A stretch of DNA of 13,177 bases from an uncultured Methylobacteriaceae bacterium (GCA_937872715.1 CALMTJ010000491.1:1-13177), one strand, 5' to 3'; counted from the first letter of the stretch, positions 1 to 8,109 are shown. A program made the numbers and translations. Notes: a model not told the origin generated them from the letters alone.

Positions 1-69
1 GTGGTGCACCGCCGCGTCTGGGTGCCCGGCTGGGGCTGGGACGTCCGCCCGCGCGAGATCTGCGACTGA
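1..69 (+). CDS. 3' end of an unidentified plus-strand gene (partial)
   Basis: The first reading frame is open from the window edge to a TGA at 67-69 and gives 22 residues rich in Trp, Arg, Val and Gly (ending WDVRPREICD). The piece HRRVWVPGWGW resembles the Arg/Trp-rich C-termini of small secreted proteins common in Hyphomicrobiales, but it is too short to assign to a family. The start lies outside the window. It could also be a chance open frame, since GC-rich DNA has few stop codons. A GC-rich hairpin follows at 104-121, as expected after the end of a gene. Confidence 0.45.
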   Translation: MVHRRVWVPGWGWDVRPREICD

Positions 70-103
70 CGGATCCCGACACTCCCGACTCTCGAGCGGA
101 CGG

Positions 104-121
104 GGCCGCCGTCAGGCGGCC
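104..121. terminator. GC-rich hairpin between converging gene ends
   Basis: A perfect 7-bp stem (GGCCGCC at 104-110, GGCGGCC at 115-121) encloses a 4-base loop, GTCA. It sits in the 55-base gap between the stop of the partial plus-strand gene (69) and the stop of the minus-strand DUF551-like gene (125-127), where a bidirectional terminator would be expected. There is no T-run on either strand, so a classical intrinsic terminator is not demonstrated. Confidence 0.35.
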
Positions 122-124
122 TCC

Positions 125-373
125 TCACGGGGTTTCGCCCCCATTCGGATCGGCGACCCCCTCCGGGGGCTCCGGCAGCGGCTGCCAGTGGGTCGGCATC
201 TCGTTCTCGTCCTTGATCGAGACCGGGACCTGCATCCGGGAAAGCCACTCCCCGAATTCCTCGCTGTAGCTCGCGATGATGGGTCCCCAGGGCCGCGTGA
301 AGACGAGAATCTCCCGATCGTGAGGCGCCCCGTCTATGGGCTGCCAGCTTCCCGCTCCGCTCTCGTCCGCCAT
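125..373 (-). CDS. DUF551-like small protein
   Basis: An 82-residue acidic, Trp-rich protein of unknown function. It opens with WQPIDGAPHDREILVF (residues 10-25) and ends with a THWQPLPEPP motif (62-71). This pairing of an N-terminal W-x-P-I...P-x-D-R-x-I-L-V block with a C-terminal THWxPLPEPP block matches the DUF551 layout, a family of short proteins found in proteobacterial chromosomes and prophages. No signal peptide or membrane segment is visible. The ATG start (371-373) is supported by a Shine-Dalgarno sequence GGGAG (complement of 381-385) seven bases upstream. It is divergent from the rhodanese gene and convergent with the truncated gene at the left edge. No function should be inferred beyond family membership. 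Confidence 0.75.
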   Translation of the reverse strand: MADESGAGSWQPIDGAPHDREILVFTRPWGPIIASYSEEFGEWLSRMQVPVSIKDENEMPTHWQPLPEPPEGVADPNGGETP

Positions 374-526
374 CTCATATCTCCCACGCGCCGGGCAGAA
401 CGCGCGCCGCCGCCGTTCGATGCAGCCCGGCCGTTATTTGACGCATCGCACAATTGTGGGCTTGCGTACCGTGGCTCCGCTCACAAGTATGGCGATCGGG
501 CCAACCGTGGCGGCGGATGCTTCGGC
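374..526. promoter_or_regulatory. Divergent intergenic region with a palindrome and a -35-like box
   Basis: This 153-base gap separates two divergent genes and should carry both promoters. It contains a perfect 10-bp palindrome, CACAATTGTG, at 449-458. Just before it, TTGACG at 438-443 is one mismatch from the sigma-70 -35 consensus and faces the rhodanese gene. The region where a -10 box would fall (about 460-467) is GC-rich and a poor match, so the promoter is only suggested. In that arrangement the palindrome would lie in the spacer, where a repressor would block polymerase. This is an inference from position only. Confidence 0.35.
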
Positions 527-847
527 ATGATGGGCGGATCGGCGGCGATCTCGGACGTGACCTTCGACGAGCTCAAGGAAGGGCTGGCGGACGGCTCGAT
601 CACGCTCGTCGACGTCCGCGAGGCGTACGAGTACGAGGCAGGCACCATTCCGGGCGCGGTCTCCATGCCGCTCTCGGGCTTCGATCCGCGAGCGCTTCCC
701 GAGACCGGTCGGGTCGTGTTCTCATGCGCCGCCGGTGTGCGGTCCCGCCGCGCGATCGAGCTGAGCCGGGCCGCCGGGCGCGATCTCGGCGAGCATTTCG
801 CGCCGGGGTTCAAGGGCTGGGTCGCGGCGGGCGAGGCGGTCGGTTGA
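527..847 (+). CDS. Single-domain rhodanese (sulfurtransferase)
   Basis: A 106-residue rhodanese-fold protein that would carry a sulfane sulfur as a cysteine persulfide and pass it to a thiol acceptor, probably in the cytoplasm since no signal peptide is seen. Visible landmarks are TLVDVRE (residues 26-32), the GTIPGAVSMPL block (39-49) and the active-site loop CAAGVRS with the nucleophile Cys67. The loop length fits sulfurtransferases rather than Cdc25-like phosphatases, which have a longer loop. The length matches the GlpE/PspE type of single-domain enzyme. Tandem ATGs at 527 and 530 are possible starts; GTG at 557 is a third. The frame is open back to 188, but the family similarity starts only after 527 and the upstream part overlaps the divergent gene. 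The RND adaptor follows after 37 bases; co-transcription is possible. The physiological acceptor cannot be told. Confidence 0.85.
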   Translation: MMGGSAAISDVTFDELKEGLADGSITLVDVREAYEYEAGTIPGAVSMPLSGFDPRALPETGRVVFSCAAGVRSRRAIELSRAAGRDLGEHFAPGFKGWVAAGEAVG

Positions 848-884
848 CGGCTTTCCCCCGCTCGCGGAGCGCTCGGAGACTTTC

Positions 885-2015
885 ATGAGACGTGCTGCCG
901 TCACGGCATTGACCCTCCTGGCCGGTGCGGCCCTGGCCGGCCCGGCCTCGGCCCAGGCGCCCGGCGGACCTCCGCCGATGGTCACGGTCGCGAAGCCGGT
1001 GGTGCGCGACGTCGTCGAATACGACGAGTTCACGGGGCGCTTCGAGGCGGCCGATTCTGTCGAGATCCGGGCGCGGGTCTCGGGCTACCTCGACAAGGTG
1101 ACGTTCCGGGACGGGTCGCTCGTGAAGAAGGGCGATCCGCTCGTCGTGATCGACCGCCGGCCCTACAAGGCCGCGCTCGACCAGTCCCAGGCGAGCGTGC
1201 AATCGGCGCAGGCCCGGCTGAATTTCGGACAGGCCGATCTCGAGCGTGCCCAGTCGCTCCAGCGCACGGGCAACATCGCCGAACAACTCGTCGACCAGCG
1301 CCGGCAGGCGTTCATCACGGCGAAGGCCGACCAGGACAACGCCGAGGCGGCGCTCCGCAACGCGCAGCTGAACTACGACTTCACCGACATCCGGGCGCCT
1401 CTCGCCGGCCGCATCGGCCGCAAGCTCATCTCCGAGGGCAACCTCGTGAACGCGAACGAGACGCTGCTCACGACTATCGTGTCGCTCGACCCGATCTACT
1501 TCTATTTCGACGTCGACGAGCGGGCCTTCCTGACCTATTCCCGCACCGTGCTGGAGCAGAAGAAGGCCGGGCGGGACGCGGATTACGACGCGCTCGTCGG
1601 CGTCACGGACGAGCGCGACCCGAACCGCAAGGCGAAGCTCGACTTCATCGACAACCGCGTCGATCCGAGCACCGGGACCATCCGGGTCAGGGCGGTGGTG
1701 CCCAATCCCGACCTGTTCCTCGTCCCCGGCCTGTTCGGCAAGGTGAAGATCACGGGCTCGCTCGCCAGCCGCGGCATCCTGATCCCGGACGAGGCCATCG
1801 CGACCGATCAGGACCGCCGGATCGTCTGGACGGTCGGGGCCGACGGCGGCGTCGCTCCGAAGGTCGTCCGGCCCGGGCCGAAGATCGACGGCTATCGCCT
1901 GATCCGAAGCGGGCTCGACGGGACGGAGGCGATCGTCATCTCCGGCCTGCAGCGCGTCCGCCCTGGCGGGAAGGTCACGCCCCAGCGTCAAGACCTGCCG
2001 CCGTCGCGGCCCTGA
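885..2015 (+). CDS. RND efflux periplasmic adaptor (HlyD/AcrA/MexE family)
   Basis: A 376-residue membrane fusion protein that would bridge an RND pump to an outer-membrane channel. It starts with a classical signal peptide (MRRA, hydrophobic stretch to about residue 19, cleavage near ASAQ at 21-24). There is no lipobox cysteine, so it is soluble in the periplasm or held by the pump rather than lipid-anchored. Domains in order: half-lipoyl segments about 58-91 and 164-197 (the second with the typical IRAPLAGRIG); an alpha-helical hairpin about 95-163 rich in Gln/Ala; a beta-barrel about 200-292; and a membrane-proximal domain about 293-365. GGAG at 875-878, six bases before the ATG, supports the start. 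The pump gene begins 22 bases downstream, so the two are almost surely one operon. The sequence is of MexE-like type; substrates cannot be predicted. Confidence 0.93.
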   Translation: MRRAAVTALTLLAGAALAGPASAQAPGGPPPMVTVAKPVVRDVVEYDEFTGRFEAADSVEIRARVSGYLDKVTFRDGSLVKKGDPLVVIDRRPYKAALDQSQASVQSAQARLNFGQADLERAQSLQRTGNIAEQLVDQRRQAFITAKADQDNAEAALRNAQLNYDFTDIRAPLAGRIGRKLISEGNLVNANETLLTTIVSLDPIYFYFDVDERAFLTYSRTVLEQKKAGRDADYDALVGVTDERDPNRKAKLDFIDNRVDPSTGTIRVRAVVPNPDLFLVPGLFGKVKITGSLASRGILIPDEAIATDQDRRIVWTVGADGGVAPKVVRPGPKIDGYRLIRSGLDGTEAIVISGLQRVRPGGKVTPQRQDLPPSRP

Positions 2016-2037
2016 CGGGACGGACCAGGCTCGCCAC

Positions 2038-5000
2038 ATGCGCTTCGCCCATTTCTTCGTCGACCGGCCGATCTTCGCCTCCGTCGTGTCGATCCTCCTC
2101 GTGCTGGTCGGCTACGTGGCCTATTCCCGGCTCCCCGTCGCCCAGTATCCGGAGATCGCGCCGCCGACGATCGTGGTGCGGGCGACCTATCCGGGTGCCA
2201 ATGCCGAGACGGTGGCGGCCACGGTCGCGAACCCGATCGAGCAGGAGGTGAACGGCGTCGAGGGCATGCTCTACATGTCGTCGTACTCGACCTCCGACGG
2301 CGCCATGCAGCTGACGATCACGTTCCAGCTCGGCACCAATCTCGACCAGGCGAACGTCCTCGTACAGAACCGCGTCGCGACGGCGCAGCCCCGCCTTCCG
2401 GCCGAGGTGCGAGCCCTCGGCATCACGACCCGGAAGGCGTCGTCGGACTTCCTGATGGTCGTCCACATGCTGTCGCCGAACAACGCCTTCGACCAGCTCT
2501 ACATCTCGAACTACACCCTGATCCGGGTCCGGGACGAGCTCCTGCGCCTCGACGGGGTCGGCGACGTCACCGTGTTCGGCGCCCGGGAATATTCGCTCCG
2601 GGTGTGGCTCGATCCCGACCGCCTCGCCTCCTACGGCCTGTCCACGACGGATGTCGTGGCCGCGCTGCAGGAGCAGAACATCCAGGTGGCGGGTGGCGCG
2701 CTCGGCGCCGCGCCGTCGCCCGACGGCAACGCCTTCCAGCTCACCGTCCAGACGCAGGGCCGCTTCGAGAGCGTCCGGCAATTCGAGAACGTGATCGTCA
2801 AATCCGCCAACGGGCGTCTCGTCCGGCTCGCGGACGTGTCCCGGGTCGAGCTCGGCGCCCGCGACTACAATTCCAACTCCTATCTCGACGGCAAGGACGC
2901 GATCGGCATCGGCGTCTTCCAGCGGCCCGGCACGAACGCGCTCGACGCGGCTGAGGCCGTGATCTCCAAGATGAAGGAGATCCAGGCGACCTTCCCGGTC
3001 GGGCTGGAATACCGGATCGCCTACAACCCGACCGAGTTCATCGCGGAATCCGTCCGGGAGGTCTACAAGACGCTGTTCGAGGCGATCCTCCTCGTCGTCA
3101 TCGTGGTGCTCGTCTTCCTCCAGAGCTGGCGCACCGCGCTCATCCCGATCATCGCCATCCCGGTCTCGCTCATCGGCACCTTCGCGGTGATGAGCGCCTT
3201 CGGCTTCTCGCTGAACAACCTGACCCTGTTCGGGCTGGTTCTCGCCATCGGGATCGTGGTGGACGACGCGATCGTGGTCGTCGAGAACGTCGAGCGCAAC
3301 ATCGCGGACGGCAAGGCGCCGGCCGAATCGGCGCACATCACCATGGACGAGGTCGGCGGGGCCGTGGTCGCCATCGCGCTCGTCCTGTCGGCCGTGTTCA
3401 TCCCGACCGCCTTCATCCCGGGCATATCCGGCCAGTTCTACCGGCAATTCGCGCTGACGATCGCGGCCGCGACGATCATCTCGGCCTTCAACTCGCTCAC
3501 GCTGTCGCCCGCCTTGTGCGCGCTCCTCCTGCGGCCGCATGCCGAGCACCCGCCCCGCTTCGTCCTGGCCCGCTGGGGAAGCGGGCTCGCGAACGGGTTC
3601 AACCGCGGGTTCGACTGGACGTCGCATCGCTATTCGCGAACCGTCCGGTTCCTCGTCGGCCACAAGACCGGGCTCGCCGCGATGACGCTCGTCTACCTCC
3701 TGGTGATCGGCGGGACGCTGTTCCTCGCCCGAACGACGCCGACCGGCTTCATCCCGGCCCAGGACAAGGGCTACCTGATCGCCGTCATCCAGCTGCCGGA
3801 CGGGGCGTCCCTCAGCCGGACGGACGCCGTGATGCGGCGCGCCGAGGGGATCATCAAGGACATCCCCGGCATCTCGAACGTGATCTCGATCGGCGGCTTC
3901 AACGGCGCGACCTTCACCAACACGCCGTCCGGCGGCGTCATGTTCCTGCCGCTCAAGCCCTTCGCCGAGCGGAACACGCCCGCGCTTTCCGCGGCCGCGC
4001 TCGCCGGCCAGGTGATCGGCAAGCTGTCCGTGATCCAGGACGCGGTGATCTTCGCGCTCCCGCCGCCGCCCGTTCAAGGGCTCGGCAATGCCGGCGGCTT
4101 CAAGCTCCAGCTTCAGGACCGTTCGGGCGCGGGCCTCAACGCGCTCCTCGGCTCGGCGCGCGACATCATCGGCCAGGCGAACCAGAACCCAAACCTGACG
4201 CGCGTGTTCACGACCTTCGGCAACAACACGCCCCAGATCTACCTCGACATCGACCGGGTGAAGGCCCGCATGCTCGACGTGCCGCTGCCGAACATCTTCA
4301 ACACGCTCCAGGTCAATCTCGGCGGCGCCTACGTCAACGATTTCAACGTGTTCGGCCGCGTGTACCAAGTCCGCGCGCAGGCGGACCAGCGCTTCAGGCA
4401 GGAGCGGGAAGACATCCTCAAGCTGAAGGTCAGGAGCGCGGGCGGCGCGCTGGTGCCCCTCGGCTCGCTCGTCGACATCCGCGACACGGCGGGCGCCGAC
4501 CTCGTCCAGCGCTACAACATGTACACTTCCGTGCCGATCCAGGGCGACACGGCCCGCGGCGTGTCCTCGGGCACCGGCCTTTCGGAGATGGAGAAGATCG
4601 CCGGCAACCTGCCGCAGGGCATCGGCTACGAATGGACGGAGCTCGCCTACCAGGAGAAGGCGACCGGCAACACGGCCGTCTTCGTCTTCGCGCTCGGCGT
4701 GCTCTTCGTGTTCCTGGTGCTGGCCGCGCAATACGAGAGCTGGGCGCTGCCGCTCGCCATCATCCTGGTCGTGCCGACGGGCGTGCTGGCCGCGCTGGGA
4801 GGCGTCGTGCTCCGCGGTCAGGACAACAACATCCTCACACAGGTCGGGCTCGTGGTCCTGATCGGGCTCGCGGCCAAGAACGCCATCCTGATCGTGGAAT
4901 TCGCCAAGCAGATCGAGGACCGGGACGGCAAGGGGCCGGTCGACGCCGTGGTCGAGGCGACCCGGATCAGGCTGCGGCCGATCCTGATGACGGCCTTCGC

Positions 5001-5217
5001 CTTCATCCTGGGCGTCGTGCCGCTCGTGATCGCGACCGGTCCGGGCGCCGAGATGCGCCAGGCGCTCGGGACCGCGGTGTTCTTCGGCATGATCGGCGCC
5101 ACGTTCTTCGGTCTGTTCCTGACGCCCGTCTTCTACGTCGTGATCCGCAGCTTCACGCTGTGGATCGGCGGACGCTGGAGGGCACCCGCGACGTCGTCGG
5201 CGGCGCCGGTCCATTGA
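2038..5217 (+). CDS. RND multidrug efflux pump, inner-membrane subunit (HAE1 family, AcrB/MexF-like)
   Basis: A 1059-residue, full-length proton-driven efflux transporter that would trimerise in the inner membrane and export hydrophobic or amphiphilic compounds through the adaptor encoded just upstream. The N-terminus (FFVDRPIFASVVSILLVLVG) is the typical first membrane helix after a short cytoplasmic lead. The proton-relay residues are intact: Asp409 and Asp410 in GIVVDDAIVVVENVER (helix 4) and Lys947 in GLAAKNAILIVEFAK (helix 10). The two pseudo-symmetric halves, each with a large periplasmic porter/docking loop, are present, and the second half contains TTPTGFIPAQDKGYL. Length and motifs fit MexF-type pumps. 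No outer-membrane factor (TolC/OprN type) or TetR/LysR-type regulator is in the window, so the channel is probably encoded elsewhere. The stop codon lies within a set of competing short hairpins (5207-5236). Substrate range is not inferable. Confidence 0.95.
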   Translation: MRFAHFFVDRPIFASVVSILLVLVGYVAYSRLPVAQYPEIAPPTIVVRATYPGANAETVAATVANPIEQEVNGVEGMLYMSSYSTSDGAMQLTITFQLGTNLDQANVLVQNRVATAQPRLPAEVRALGITTRKASSDFLMVVHMLSPNNAFDQLYISNYTLIRVRDELLRLDGVGDVTVFGAREYSLRVWLDPDRLASYGLSTTDVVAALQEQNIQVAGGALGAAPSPDGNAFQLTVQTQGRFESVRQFENVIVKSANGRLVRLADVSRVELGARDYNSNSYLDGKDAIGIGVFQRPGTNALDAAEAVISKMKEIQATFPVGLEYRIAYNPTEFIAESVREVYKTLFEAILLVVIVVLVFLQSWRTALIPIIAIPVSLIGTFAVMSAFGFSLNNLTLFGLVLAIGIVVDDAIVVVENVERNIADGKAPAESAHITMDEVGGAVVAIALVLSAVFIPTAFIPGISGQFYRQFALTIAAATIISAFNSLTLSPALCALLLRPHAEHPPRFVLARWGSGLANGFNRGFDWTSHRYSRTVRFLVGHKTGLAAMTLVYLLVIGGTLFLARTTPTGFIPAQDKGYLIAVIQLPDGASLSRTDAVMRRAEGIIKDIPGISNVISIGGFNGATFTNTPSGGVMFLPLKPFAERNTPALSAAALAGQVIGKLSVIQDAVIFALPPPPVQGLGNAGGFKLQLQDRSGAGLNALLGSARDIIGQANQNPNLTRVFTTFGNNTPQIYLDIDRVKARMLDVPLPNIFNTLQVNLGGAYVNDFNVFGRVYQVRAQADQRFRQEREDILKLKVRSAGGALVPLGSLVDIRDTAGADLVQRYNMYTSVPIQGDTARGVSSGTGLSEMEKIAGNLPQGIGYEWTELAYQEKATGNTAVFVFALGVLFVFLVLAAQYESWALPLAIILVVPTGVLAALGGVVLRGQDNNILTQVGLVVLIGLAAKNAILIVEFAKQIEDRDGKGPVDAVVEATRIRLRPILMTAFAFILGVVPLVIATGPGAEMRQALGTAVFFGMIGATFFGLFLTPVFYVVIRSFTLWIGGRWRAPATSSAAPVH

Positions 5218-5236
5218 CCGTCCCGGGCGGCCGGTC
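5207..5236 (+). other. Overlapping alternative hairpins at the end of the pump gene
   Basis: GACCG at 5216-5220, overlapping the pump stop codon, can pair either with CGGTC at 5207-5211 (4-base loop) or with CGGTC at 5232-5236 (11-base loop). The two CGGTC copies lie in a direct 9-bp repeat, GCCGGTCCA, at 5205-5213 and 5230-5238. The stems are only 5 bp, and such short GC stems are frequent in this base composition, so a regulatory role is unproven. Confidence 0.25.
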
Positions 5237-5266
5237 CACCCCTCGGAAAGAGATGGAGCACACCGC

Positions 5267-7585
5267 ATGCGTCCCATGAAGTTCGGGCTCGGACAGCCGG
5301 CATCGCGGGTGGAGGACGGGCGTCTCGTCACGGGGCACGGCCGCTACACGGACGATCTCGGGCCGGCCGACGCGCTCCACGCCTACGTGCTGAGGAGCCC
5401 GCACGCGCACGCGACCTTCACGATCGGGGATCTCGCGGCGGCGAGAGCCATGCCGGGCGTGCGGGCGATCCTGACCCACGCGGACGTCGCGGGCTATGGC
5501 GGCCTGCCCTGCGGGGCTCCGGCCAAGAACCGCGACGGGACGACCATGAGGACACCGCCCTATCCGCTGCTGGCGGACGGCACCGCGCACCATGTCGGCG
5601 ATGCCGTGGCCTTCATCGTCGCCGACACGCTGAGCGAGGCGCGCGACGCGTCGGAGGCGATCCCCGTGGACTGGACGGCGCTGCCGGCCGCGATCGGGAT
5701 CGAGGGCGCGGAGGCTCCGGGCGCGCCCCTCGTCTTCGCCGACGTGCCCGGCAACCTCGCCTTCGATGCCGGGCTCGGCGACGAGGCCGCGACCGACGCG
5801 GCCTTCGCGAAGGCGGCCCGCACGGTGTCGCTCACGCTCGTGAACAACCGGCTCATCTGCAACTACATGGAAGGCCGCGCCTGCGTGGCCGAGTTCGACG
5901 CGGGGACGGAACGCTGGACCCTGACCTTCGGCGGGCAGGGCGTCCACGGCATCAAGGGCGTGCTGGCGGGGTCCGTGTTCAATGTCGATCCCGGCCGGAT
6001 GAAGCTCCTGACGCGCGACGTCGGCGGCGGTTTCGGCACCAAGTTCTTCCCCTACCGGGAATATCCGCTCGCCATGATCGCGGCCGAGAAGACCGGCCGG
6101 ACGGTGAAGTGGATCTCCGACCGCAGCGAGCATTTCATCGCCGACGCCCACGGCCGCGACAACATCGTGATGCTGGAGATGGCGCTCGACGCCGACAACC
6201 GATTCCTGGCGCTGCGGGTCGACCTCAAGGCCGATATGGGCGGGTATCTCAGCTATTTCGCGCCCTACATCCCGACCGGCGGCGCGATGATGTCGCCCGG
6301 CCTCTACGACATCCCGGCCGTGCGGGCCCGCATTCGCGGCTATTACAGCCACACGCTGCCGGTCGACGCTTATCGGGGCGCCGGGCGGCCGGAGGCGGCC
6401 TACGCGATCGAGCGCTTCGTAGACCACATCGCGCGCGAGGTCGGGGTGGCGCCGGACGCGCTGAGGAGTCTGAACCTCATCCCGACAGGCAAGCTTCCGT
6501 ACAAGACCGCGACCGGAAACGTGTACGATTCGGGAGATTTCGAAGGCCATATGCGGGACGCCCTGTCCCGGGCCGATTGGGACGGCTTCGAAGGGCGCCG
6601 CCGCGCCTCCGCCCGCAAGGGCCTGATCCGGGGCATCGGCATGGCGACCTATGTCGAGGCCTGCGCGGGCGGCGGGGGCGAGAAGAGCGTCGTCCGCCTC
6701 GATCCCGGCGGCCGGGTGACCGTGCTGATCGGCACGCAATCGACGGGGCAGGGGCACGAGACGGCCTATGCCCAGCTCGTCAGCCAGGAGCTCGACCTGC
6801 CGCTCGACCGGATCAAGGTCGTTCAGGGCGATTCCGACCTGATCGCGACCGGCGGCGGCACGGGCGGATCGCGCTCGATCCCGGTCGGCGGCGCGGCCGT
6901 GTCGGGCGCCTCGAAGACGCTGGCCGAGAAGCTGAAGCGGCTCGCGGGAGACCGGCTCGAAGCCGGGCCGGCCGATCTCGAACTCGCCGACGGGCAGGTG
7001 CGGGTGGTCGGGACGGACCGGGCGATCGACCTTTCGGCGCTGGCGGACGCCGCGGACGTGACGCCGGAGGACCTCCGGTCGGACGGCGACTGGACGCCGC
7101 CCGCCGCCACCTTCCCGAACGGCACCCACGTGGTCGAGGTCGAGATCGACCCCGATACCGGCGGCGTCGACGTCGTCTCCTACGTCGTGACGGACGATTT
7201 CGGCGTCACGCTGAACCCGAAGCTGCTGGCCGGGCAGGTCCATGGCGGCATCGTGCAGGGCGTGGGCCAGGCGCTGCATGAGCGCACGGTCTACGACGTC
7301 GACGGGCAGCTCGTGACGGCGTCCTTCATGGATTACCGGCTGCCGCGCGCGGACGACATCCCGGAGATCCGCTTCGAGACCCGGAACGTGCCTTGCACCA
7401 CTAACGCGCTCGGGATGAAGGGGGCCGGCGAGGCGGGCGCCATCGGCTCGTGCCCGGCGGTGATGAACGCCGTGGTCGACGCGCTGCATGGCGCCTACGG
7501 CATCCGCGAGCTCGACATGCCGGCGACGCCGGACCGCGTCATGGCGGTGATCGCCGCGGCCGAGCCCGGGAGGCGGGTGGCCTGA
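5267..7585 (+). CDS. Xanthine dehydrogenase family molybdopterin-binding subunit (CoxL-like, form II)
   Basis: A 772-residue large subunit of a molybdenum hydroxylase, which would hydroxylate a carbon centre (aldehyde, N-heterocycle or similar) at a molybdopterin cofactor. N-terminal a/b hammerhead domain: about 10-140. Cofactor-binding motifs: GGGFGTK at 253-259, GQGHETAYAQ at 494-503, GGTGGSRS at 530-537. The active-site loop is AYRGAGR (368-374), not the AYxCSFR loop of true CO dehydrogenases, so CO oxidation should not be claimed. The catalytic glutamate is Glu722 in GMKGAGEAGAIG. No signal peptide is seen, so it is probably cytoplasmic. The ATG at 5267 has GGAG about ten bases upstream; ATG at 5276 is the alternative. 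The length is complete for the family. Notably, no 2Fe-2S (CoxS) or FAD (CoxM) subunit gene lies beside it: upstream is the RND pump (49-base gap), downstream the cytochrome c' (77-base gap). The substrate is unknown. Confidence 0.92.
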   Translation: MRPMKFGLGQPASRVEDGRLVTGHGRYTDDLGPADALHAYVLRSPHAHATFTIGDLAAARAMPGVRAILTHADVAGYGGLPCGAPAKNRDGTTMRTPPYPLLADGTAHHVGDAVAFIVADTLSEARDASEAIPVDWTALPAAIGIEGAEAPGAPLVFADVPGNLAFDAGLGDEAATDAAFAKAARTVSLTLVNNRLICNYMEGRACVAEFDAGTERWTLTFGGQGVHGIKGVLAGSVFNVDPGRMKLLTRDVGGGFGTKFFPYREYPLAMIAAEKTGRTVKWISDRSEHFIADAHGRDNIVMLEMALDADNRFLALRVDLKADMGGYLSYFAPYIPTGGAMMSPGLYDIPAVRARIRGYYSHTLPVDAYRGAGRPEAAYAIERFVDHIAREVGVAPDALRSLNLIPTGKLPYKTATGNVYDSGDFEGHMRDALSRADWDGFEGRRRASARKGLIRGIGMATYVEACAGGGGEKSVVRLDPGGRVTVLIGTQSTGQGHETAYAQLVSQELDLPLDRIKVVQGDSDLIATGGGTGGSRSIPVGGAAVSGASKTLAEKLKRLAGDRLEAGPADLELADGQVRVVGTDRAIDLSALADAADVTPEDLRSDGDWTPPAATFPNGTHVVEVEIDPDTGGVDVVSYVVTDDFGVTLNPKLLAGQVHGGIVQGVGQALHERTVYDVDGQLVTASFMDYRLPRADDIPEIRFETRNVPCTTNALGMKGAGEAGAIGSCPAVMNAVVDALHGAYGIRELDMPATPDRVMAVIAAAEPGRRVA

Positions 7586-7662
7586 TCGGAACTGGAACGA
7601 TCCGGAGGACTTTTCGTCACGGTCGGTGCTAGCCTGATCCACGTTCCCGCGAGGACCACCCC

Positions 7663-8097
7663 ATGAGACGCTCTCTCCTTGCCGCGTTCACGCTCCTGGC
7701 GCTAGGCGGCGTCGTGGCCGCCCAGTCCGACCAGATCGCGACCCGCCGCAACATCATGAAGGGCGTGGGCGCCGCGACCCGCACCGGCACCCAGATGGCG
7801 AAGGGCGACATCCCCTTCGACCTCGGGAAGGCGCAGGAGGTGCTGAAGACCTACGCGACCGCGGCCGACGACTTCCACAACCACTTCCCCGAGAACTCGA
7901 AGACGGGCGGCGACACCACGGCGGCGCCGGCCATCTGGGAGAACCAGGCGGAGTTCCGCGCCCGCTTCGACAATTGGGCCAAGGACATCCGCCAGGCCTC
8001 CGACCAGACGAAGGACCTCGAGAGCTTCCGGGCGTCCTTCGGCAACGTCTCCAGGGCCTGCGCCGGCTGCCACCAGGCCTTCCGCGTCAAGACCTAA
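7663..8097 (+). CDS. Cytochrome c' family protein (class II cytochrome c)
   Basis: A 144-residue exported heme protein. A signal peptide (about residues 1-20, MRRSLLAAFTLLALGGVVAA) is followed by a four-helix-bundle-type sequence. The heme-binding motif CAGCH lies near the C-terminus (Cys133, Cys136, His137), which is the class II arrangement, unlike class I cytochromes c. The RRNIMKG segment (28-34) and FDLGKAQ/IWE blocks are typical of cytochromes c' and c-556. Met32 could be the sixth ligand of a low-spin c-556 type or simply the distal-pocket residue of a five-coordinate c'; sequence alone does not decide. Known roles of the family are NO binding and detoxification, or electron transfer in the periplasm. 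GAGGA around 7650 supports the ATG. The cytochrome b gene begins 12 bases after the stop, which strongly suggests a two-gene operon and a redox partnership. Confidence 0.9.
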   Translation: MRRSLLAAFTLLALGGVVAAQSDQIATRRNIMKGVGAATRTGTQMAKGDIPFDLGKAQEVLKTYATAADDFHNHFPENSKTGGDTTAAPAIWENQAEFRARFDNWAKDIRQASDQTKDLESFRASFGNVSRACAGCHQAFRVKT

Positions 8098-8109
8098 CGC
8101 GGATCGACG

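Noticed and set aside
188..526. N-terminal extension of the rhodanese to a start at 188
   Set aside because: It would run antisense through the DUF551-like gene and the divergent promoter region; rhodanese similarity begins only after 527.
3516..5279. A 587-codon plus-strand frame inside the pump gene
   Set aside because: Arg/Pro/Ala-rich out-of-frame reading of the RND gene, with no independent start signal or domain.
1975..5331. An 1118-codon open frame on the minus strand opposite the RND pump
   Set aside because: It mirrors the pump gene codon by codon, is made almost only of Arg, Asp, Glu, His, Gly and Val, and has no recognisable domain. It is a by-product of high GC at third codon positions.
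5267..7585. Aerobic CO dehydrogenase large subunit (coxL)
   Set aside because: The active-site loop is AYRGAGR rather than AYxCSFR, and coxM/coxS are absent; only membership of the wider family is supported.
5153..7642. An 829-codon open frame on the minus strand opposite the molybdoenzyme gene
   Set aside because: Same kind of shadow: biased charged composition, no family motif, while the plus strand encodes a complete known protein.
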